Of a DNA stretch of 12,253 nucleotides, positions 8,040-12,253 are shown piece by piece. The notes beneath the pieces are model-generated. The model was not told the origin of the DNA, searched no databases, and saw only the letters and a list, made by a program, of their open reading frames with translations. Where the stretch lies: positions 1 to 12,253 of the forward strand of contig JAGLDT010000046.1 in assembly GCA_023145485.1 (NCBI GenBank), in the 5' to 3' direction. Position numbers and translations under genes: made by a program. Positions within the stretch are counted from its first letter, which is position 1. The number at the start of each line of letters is the position of its first letter. This stretch comes from Cocleimonas sp. (GTDB lineage Bacteria > Pseudomonadota > Gammaproteobacteria > Thiotrichales > Thiotrichaceae).

Positions 8040-8792
8040 TTATTCCCCTATAATTTTCAGAATTTGCGCTTCCGAGTTTGTAATGAGTCTAAAAATAACA
8101 CGCCTTGAACGTTGGCTATCTTCCATACCATTGAGGCGGATTAACTTTGAAGAAGAATAACCAACCGCCGCTATATTATTTTTTATCCATCGTTTTTCTT
8201 TTATAATACGGTCAATATTATAAATATATGACAATACTGCTCGTGTTCGTCCTTGAGATAATTTCATATTATTAAAATAAGCCTTATCTTCAGAAACGCC
8301 TTTGCCCCATTTTGAACTCGTATGTCCTTCTATCCGTATTTCCTCTACCGATCGCTTAAAATAATGAATCACCTTTAAATAACGAGGAAAAAAATCATTT
8401 AATATGAGTTTAAATTCTTTTTTTAATGAACTTTTTCCAATATCAAACAGTACATCAGGTGACTTAAAATTAAAGGACAAGTTATGACGATTAATTTCAG
8501 CATCCCAAGTAACAAGATCGTCTTTAAACTCGATGACTAATGCATTATATATTTTAACTTTATTGTCTTTATAAGCAGCCGCAATTTCTTTTATTTTATC
8601 GCGTTCAATCTGATAAGTTTCAGCTAATTCTTTTATGGTATCCCTTTCAATGACCGCATCTCGCATTAACACAATCGATATAAAAAGAAACACAATCATT
8701 AGTCCTGCCATAAGATCAGAAACTGAAAGCCAAGTCCCCTCTTCAGAGGGTTCTGTCACGCGATTAGATTCACCAAAAATTGATTCAGACAT
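8040..8792 (-). CDS. zorB: Zorya membrane protein ZorB (MotB/OmpA-like)
   Basis: ZorB is the MotB-like partner of ZorA in the ion-driven membrane sensor of the Zorya system. The 250 residues start with a short cytoplasmic stretch, then a single membrane segment at about 24-43 that holds the expected acidic residue, D26 in SVSDLMAGLMIVF. That aspartate carries the ion in stator proteins. A helical linker (about 47-105) leads to an OmpA/MotB-type peptidoglycan-binding domain at about 110-238, with FDIGKSSL, IRIEGHTSS, the NMKLSQGRTRAVLSYI helix and SQRSRRVIFRLI. The start lies 6 bp past the zorA stop, with AAGGTG nine bases upstream. Nothing looks truncated or mutated. Confidence 0.9.
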   Translation of the reverse strand: MSESIFGESNRVTEPSEEGTWLSVSDLMAGLMIVFLFISIVLMRDAVIERDTIKELAETYQIERDKIKEIAAAYKDNKVKIYNALVIEFKDDLVTWDAEINRHNLSFNFKSPDVLFDIGKSSLKKEFKLILNDFFPRYLKVIHYFKRSVEEIRIEGHTSSKWGKGVSEDKAYFNNMKLSQGRTRAVLSYIYNIDRIIKEKRWIKNNIAAVGYSSSKLIRLNGMEDSQRSRRVIFRLITNSEAQILKIIGE

Positions 8793-8798
8793 AATAAA

Positions 8799-10271
8799 CT
8801 ACACCTTCGCACGCGCTTGAACAATGTTATGCATTGCCGCTGTTAATTTTTTATAATCTTCTGTAAACTGCCCTGAAATACTGCCAAGAGCCCCCCCCAT
8901 TTCAGTCATAACACGATTAACCTCCTGAGTCATAGAAGCATCAATCATTTCTAATTGCTTATTAATCCCCTTTCCCGTGACATCAACTGACTTAGTTACT
9001 TCATTTTCTAAAGCACTAAACGACCTATCCATTTCTTCTATTTGTTTTTTAATTAACGCTTCTGTAGCGCGTTGCATTTTTTCTTGAATATTTTCAATAC
9101 TCACCGCAAAAGATGACTGTATATTTTCTGTATTTTCAAGAAGAAGTTGATAACCCTCATTTGCTTTTTGAGAGGCTGAAGTAATATCATTCATTGTTTT
9201 TTCAACATGCGCTTGCATTTCAGGAACTGCCTGAACCGCCTGCTCTTTAAGCTCTTTAAACGCGTCTAAATGCCGTGATAACTCCATTATTTGATGCTGA
9301 TTTACCTCCATCACTGTTTTTAAATTAGCCATTGTCTCAGGAATCGCTTGCGTCTCATGATTAATATGACTTATAGAGGCTTCAATTTCAGTCATTGCTT
9401 TTACACCTTCTGAATATTGAACAATCATATGACTTAACTGATCACTATATTGTGTTTGCCACGTTACCAATTTTTTAACGGATTCATCTAACGCTTTAAA
9501 ATTATCACCAAACTGCTCGGTAAGATTATGATTAAAATCAACGATAACCTCTTTCAATGCTTCAATCACTTGCTCCGTAGCAGACTTGGAAAGCATTTCA
9601 GAAAATTCAGCCAGATTTTTTTGTAATTCTTCAGAAAATAGATTAAACCGCTGCTGTTGATGTTTATAATTATCATTCATATCACTGCGTAGCAGTTTAA
9701 ACTGCCCTGTTAAACTAGACTCCTCCTCACCAGAAATTGATTTCTTTAATGCAATAAGATGTTGCTCTTGTTTCATTAGCGTTTTAATGAGTAACACAAC
9801 ACGTTGATCTTGTTTTTCTGTCGCATCAACAAGAGAAATAAGGTATTGATCCTGATTCGTAATCGCCTCAAGGATGTCTCTAGGTTCAATATTTTTACTT
9901 TTTGTTGTTATTTTATTCTCTTTAAACAGGAAGGTTGTCCCTAATAGTTTATACAAAATACTAAAGGTCATACCTGCTAAACTGGTTATAAATGCTGTTT
10001 TAAGACCACTTAATAACAAAGTAATACTGCCATCAATATCCTTTGGATCAAAAGCCAATAGACCAATAACAATACCAATAAAGGTGCCTAATATACCTAA
10101 TGAAGTGAGTAATGTTGGAGTATAGGCAACTAGCCCTCGACCTTTCCCTAATCTAGCTAAAACAACTGATAGAATAAATGATCCAATAATAAGGAGCAAA
10201 AATAGATTAGTGATAGAATGCGCATTTGTAATCAATAAAGCCCGTTCTAATAAACTCGCTAGATCTAGCAT
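8799..10271 (-). CDS. zorA: Zorya channel protein ZorA (MotA/ExbB-like)
   Basis: ZorA is the five-copy MotA-like channel subunit of Zorya. The 490 residues open with three hydrophobic segments at about 21-40, 50-73 and 86-113. The second and third carry the family's LLTSLGILGTFIGIVIGLL and GLKTAFITSLAGMTFSILY patterns. Everything from about 120 to 490 is polar and helical, rich in Q, E, K and heptad-like spacing, and would form the long cytoplasmic coiled-coil tail thought to relay phage detection at the envelope to the effector. Its length fits the shorter type II ZorA and not the longer type I form. It is the first gene of zorA-zorB-zorE. The ribosome-binding site is weak (AAGAG, 12 bases upstream) and no convincing promoter is seen. 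Confidence 0.88.
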   Translation of the reverse strand: MLDLASLLERALLITNAHSITNLFLLLIIGSFILSVVLARLGKGRGLVAYTPTLLTSLGILGTFIGIVIGLLAFDPKDIDGSITLLLSGLKTAFITSLAGMTFSILYKLLGTTFLFKENKITTKSKNIEPRDILEAITNQDQYLISLVDATEKQDQRVVLLIKTLMKQEQHLIALKKSISGEEESSLTGQFKLLRSDMNDNYKHQQQRFNLFSEELQKNLAEFSEMLSKSATEQVIEALKEVIVDFNHNLTEQFGDNFKALDESVKKLVTWQTQYSDQLSHMIVQYSEGVKAMTEIEASISHINHETQAIPETMANLKTVMEVNQHQIMELSRHLDAFKELKEQAVQAVPEMQAHVEKTMNDITSASQKANEGYQLLLENTENIQSSFAVSIENIQEKMQRATEALIKKQIEEMDRSFSALENEVTKSVDVTGKGINKQLEMIDASMTQEVNRVMTEMGGALGSISGQFTEDYKKLTAAMHNIVQARAKV

Positions 10272-10547
10272 AATTTAGTTCATCTCTTGTACAATTTATT
10301 TTTAATTTGTTATGAATAAACTTACCGCAAAATATATCAGAAAAGTGTACTCAGAAAACACATAGCAATTGCTTGAATATTACACTAAAAATATATACTT
10401 GTTTGTTTTTTGTCTAATTTCTAAGATTCCGCATAAGAATTCATGCCAAAAAAGAGATGCTTCAGAAAATTTTTCGCTATGGTTTGGAATAGACCGCACC
10501 CGAAAACTTTCCTAGTGTCGAGGCTCTAGCCTACCCACCTTTTTGAG
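10272..10547. other. AT-rich upstream region of the Zorya operon
   Basis: This stretch has no gene. It must hold the promoter for zorA, but no -35/-10 pair stands out. A perfect palindrome AGCAATTGCT at 10364-10373, about 95 bp before the zorA start, is the only symmetrical site I can offer as a possible operator. Confidence 0.35.
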
Positions 10548-10597
10548 GAAAGTCAGGAATTTGGTGGGCAGAGAAGATTGCCCACCCTACATGGCTT
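10548..10597. repeat. 50-bp interspersed repeat, copy A
   Basis: This copy matches 10704-10753 at 44 of 50 positions in the same orientation. The core is an inverted repeat, GGTGGGCA at 10563-10570 against TGCCCACC at 10579-10586, followed by CTAC-x-TGGCTT. It is probably a dispersed intergenic hairpin element. Confidence 0.75.
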
Positions 10598-10632
10598 GTT
10601 AGGCTTTTTTCTTGTAGTTTACTAAATTAATT

Positions 10633-10675
10633 GTTGGGTTACGTTATTTTGCTACGCTCAATAATCTAACCCAAC
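10633..10675. repeat. Palindromic repeat with 9-bp perfect arms
   Basis: GTTGGGTTA at 10633-10641 pairs exactly with TAACCCAAC at 10667-10675, with further weak pairing inside around GCTACGCTC. It lies between the two 50-bp repeat copies and shares sequence with the decayed hairpin at 373-410, so it belongs to a dispersed family. Confidence 0.7.
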
Positions 10676-10703
10676 CTGCCGTGCTATGTTTTTAGATCTT
10701 TAT

Positions 10704-10753
10704 GAAAGTCATAAATTTGGTGGGTAGAAAAAATTGCCCACCCTACTTGGCTT
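10704..10753. repeat. 50-bp interspersed repeat, copy B
   Basis: This is the partner of copy A, with the inverted core GGTGGGTA at 10719-10726 against TGCCCACC at 10735-10742. It ends 16 bp beyond the stop codon of the small secreted-protein gene, so its hairpin could terminate transcripts running leftward from the cassette region. Confidence 0.75.
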
Positions 10754-10769
10754 TTTCATGCTCAATAGT

Positions 10770-11129
10770 TTATTTTTTTTGCAGAGACCATGGGTAGTTC
10801 TTTTTCCATCCCAAATCGTAAAAAGTGCCTGAAATAGTATTAGCAGGATCTGTGCTTAAATACCCTGTATAGTTTTGATAACCTAGTTCATCACGTCTTT
10901 GAAAAGAAATTTTCCTTCCAGAAATAGTTCCAGTTATTTTTGATGCTCGAAATTTTTTGTTAGTAGGAATATCATAAGTTCCAGAAATTTTATTCCCATT
11001 TTGAGTAATACTTAGAACAATATAAACACCATTCGCTTCTCCTTTCCACATACCATTAAAGTCACTAGCTTGAACAACTGAAATAATAAAAAATGTACTT
11101 ATAAGAATTAATAATCCTTTTTTCAACAT
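10770..11129 (-). CDS. Small secreted protein, unknown function
   Basis: The 119-residue product starts with a clear signal peptide: MLKKG, a hydrophobic stretch LLILISTFFIISVV, and probable cleavage after QAS near residue 22. The mature part of about 97 residues alternates short beta strands (VYIVLSITQNGNKISGTYDI, SKITGTISGRKISFQR, NTISGTFYD) with paired G-T-x-S-G turns. This suggests a small beta-barrel or beta-sandwich, loosely lipocalin-like. I do not recognise a named family. The start is supported by GGAG eight bases upstream. It directly follows the attC site on the same strand, which is the expected position of a cassette gene, yet no attC is recognisable after it. Secretion to the periplasm or beyond is inferred from the signal peptide. 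Confidence 0.75.
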   Translation of the reverse strand: MLKKGLLILISTFFIISVVQASDFNGMWKGEANGVYIVLSITQNGNKISGTYDIPTNKKFRASKITGTISGRKISFQRRDELGYQNYTGYLSTDPANTISGTFYDLGWKKNYPWSLQKK

Positions 11130-11187
11130 TGCATCTTCTCCACGTCCTATTGAAGATAAATACTGCTAGACATCGGACGTTTATAAC

Positions 11188-11309
11188 GCCTAACGCCTTG
11201 CTCACGCGACCCCAGCTCAACACGGCTGTTGTGCTAAAATGGAGCGTAGCGACTGTAGCACAGCAGGCGGGTTGAGTTGGGGGTCGCTTGGTGAAGCAAC
11301 TTGTTATGT
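11188..11309 (-). other. attC: Integron attC recombination site
   Basis: Read on the minus strand, the outer heptamers are ACATAAC (11309-11303) and GTTAGGC (11194-11188); the second fits the GTTRRRY consensus exactly. The arms 11198-11221 and 11271-11299 pair almost completely, with one mismatch. All five unpaired bases lie in the same arm, the asymmetry that guides strand choice in attC sites. A further pair at 11226-11235 and 11257-11266 (9 of 10) encloses a variable loop. The 122-bp length is within the known range. No integrase or attI is visible. Confidence 0.8.
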
Positions 11310-11333
11310 TGTTGTTTCGCAAAACTATCCTTT

Positions 11334-12134
11334 TTAGAATTGAATATCATCTATTCCCTCAACTTTTTCAACTGAATTACACTGTTTTAAACTCTCTATA
11401 AAACGAATAGAACTTGTAACATGCCCAAAGATCAACAGGCTTTCATGATAATTTAATACTTGGTTATCATGAGCATAACTCTGATTATTGCGAACATAGC
11501 TAAATGATTCTAAGATAGATATGCTGGACTTCAAAATTCTTTCTGTCATTGTGGACTCAATTAGACCTTTCTTTTTCAGAGCCTTTATATATTCACCGAC
11601 TAAGCTATGAAGTGGTTTTTTCTTATCGACAGTAATGTCTAATTCACTGCATTTAAACCTGAAATATTTAACTAAATAGGTATGGAGTTGGTCAAGCCCA
11701 TTTTCTGGTTCATTTCGTTCTATTGATTCACGAACAGATTTTGCAAGAGCTTCAAAATCACTTTCGCCTGAAATTGCTTGAATAACCTCTAATTCAGGAA
11801 CAGGAGCACTTTCTAGTAAACGGTACGCTATTTTTTTACATTCATCAGATGGATAATCAGGAGAACTATAGTTTTTTAATTCACTCCATTTTTCAAAAAT
11901 ATCAGTAAGTAGCTTACCAACATGATAGTTGTTTTCATGTTTCCAAAATGCCCTCATTAGATTTGCTTTTGAAGTACTTGGTAGATCTTTATAGTCTCGA
12001 AAATAGATTTCAATTCCAACACTTTCTGCAATAAAGTTTTCAAATGTTCTATTGCTAAAATTTAAGACATAACCATCACTCATTTCAAGTAATCTTTCTA
12101 GTTTTTTGTTTTCCATGAGAGTCAAATTTGACAC
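11334..12134 (-). CDS. Abortive-infection family protein, Abi_C/HEPN type
   Basis: The 266-residue protein has an N-terminal AbiJ-type helical region (about 11-80: ERLLEMSDGYVLNFSNRTFENF, then SKANLMRAFWKHE...VGKLL) and a C-terminal Abi_C domain (about 145-250). The latter includes SYVRNNQSYAHD, where R215 and H222 form the R-x6-H pattern of HEPN ribonucleases. Related proteins act as abortive-infection toxins; RNA cleavage is inferred from that motif. The start is GTG at 12134, supported by GAGGT nine bases upstream. An ATG six codons in (12116) has no good ribosome-binding site, and a 12-bp palindrome lies between the two. No antitoxin gene accompanies it. It is the only gene of its integron cassette. 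Confidence 0.78.
   Translation of the reverse strand: MSNLTLMENKKLERLLEMSDGYVLNFSNRTFENFIAESVGIEIYFRDYKDLPSTSKANLMRAFWKHENNYHVGKLLTDIFEKWSELKNYSSPDYPSDECKKIAYRLLESAPVPELEVIQAISGESDFEALAKSVRESIERNEPENGLDQLHTYLVKYFRFKCSELDITVDKKKPLHSLVGEYIKALKKKGLIESTMTERILKSSISILESFSYVRNNQSYAHDNQVLNYHESLLIFGHVTSSIRFIESLKQCNSVEKVEGIDDIQF
12121..12132. promoter_or_regulatory. 12-bp perfect palindrome at the start of the Abi_C gene
   Basis: GTCAAATTTGAC reads the same on both strands and covers the first few codons after the GTG start. It could bind a regulator or form a small hairpin near the ribosome-binding site; it could also be chance. Confidence 0.25.
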
Positions 12135-12226
12135 TAAATATTTACCTCATATTTTTTATATTTATCTAAGAATTATCTACCTAGTTATTAAATATTTAAA
12201 AGGACATTAGTAGATACTACTTTAGA

Positions 12227-12253
12227 ACATAACGCCGCGTACACTCGACCAAA
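12227..12253 (-). other. attC: Edge of a further attC site, cut by the window end
   Basis: ACATAACGCC at 12227-12236 and the following CACTCGACC parallel the left edge of the complete attC (CCTAACGCC, then CACGCGACC). On the minus strand it ends GTTATGT. It would be the attC of the preceding cassette to the right; the rest lies outside the window. Confidence 0.55.

Larger units (their letters stand above)
11194..12232 (-). mobile_element. Integron gene cassette carrying the Abi_C-type gene
   Basis: On the minus strand the unit begins TTATGT at 12232, contains one gene, and ends with the attC down to the G at 11194. If excised as a circle, its start would restore GTTATGT, the exact complement of its own ACATAAC heptamer at 11309. 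That match between the two ends of one cassette is the expected signature and fixes the direction of the array. Confidence 0.72.

Noticed and set aside
8040..10271. Flagellar MotAB or TolQR/ExbBD pair
   Set aside because: The long coiled-coil tail of the first protein and the downstream HNH gene fit Zorya, and no flagellar, Tol or TonB genes are present.
11065..11322. Open frame of 85 codons on the minus strand
   Set aside because: It runs through the attC hairpin and overlaps the signal-peptide gene in another frame; no ribosome-binding site or motif supports it.

Overview
The window looks like a low-GC gammaproteobacterial chromosome segment. Sulfur oxidisers of the Thiotrichales/Beggiatoa type would fit the base composition and the many short palindromic repeats, but that placement is inference. 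One core metabolic gene, cobN, sits among accessory genes with an anti-phage flavour, separated by short non-coding repeats.

Layout. The left edge (1-369, + strand) holds the end of a PcfJ-like gene. It converges with a two-gene minus-strand operon (2810 to 431) encoding an AbiEi-type winged-helix antitoxin and an AbiEii-type nucleotidyltransferase toxin, overlapping by 20 bp. The antitoxin carries an unusual internal insert of about 180 residues built from degenerate tandem repeats. A perfect 16-bp inverted repeat lies between this operon and the divergent cobN gene (2989-6792, + strand), which encodes the large subunit of aerobic cobaltochelatase.

Between cobN and the next convergent operon (6793-7175) there is no gene, only two palindromic MITE-like elements and a smaller hairpin. 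The minus-strand operon from 10271 to 7176 is a complete type II Zorya anti-phage system: zorA (MotA/ExbB-like channel with a coiled-coil tail), zorB (MotB/OmpA-like stator partner) and zorE (HNH nuclease). The genes are spaced 6 bp and 0 bp apart.

The segment 10272-10769 is non-coding and rich in repeats. To its right lie genes arranged as integron cassettes with no integrase in view: a small secreted protein gene (11129 to 10770), an attC site (11188-11309), an Abi_C/HEPN-type abortive-infection gene (12134 to 11334, GTG start) and the edge of a further attC at 12227. The attC arms and the cassette-boundary heptamers agree with an array running right to left.

Taken together, three independent defence-type modules (AbiE-like, Zorya II, Abi_C cassette) surround a biosynthetic gene. 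None of the recognised families is new. The least ordinary points are the repeat-expanded antitoxin, the palindromic operator candidate shared with cobN, and the Zorya operon abutting a cassette array.
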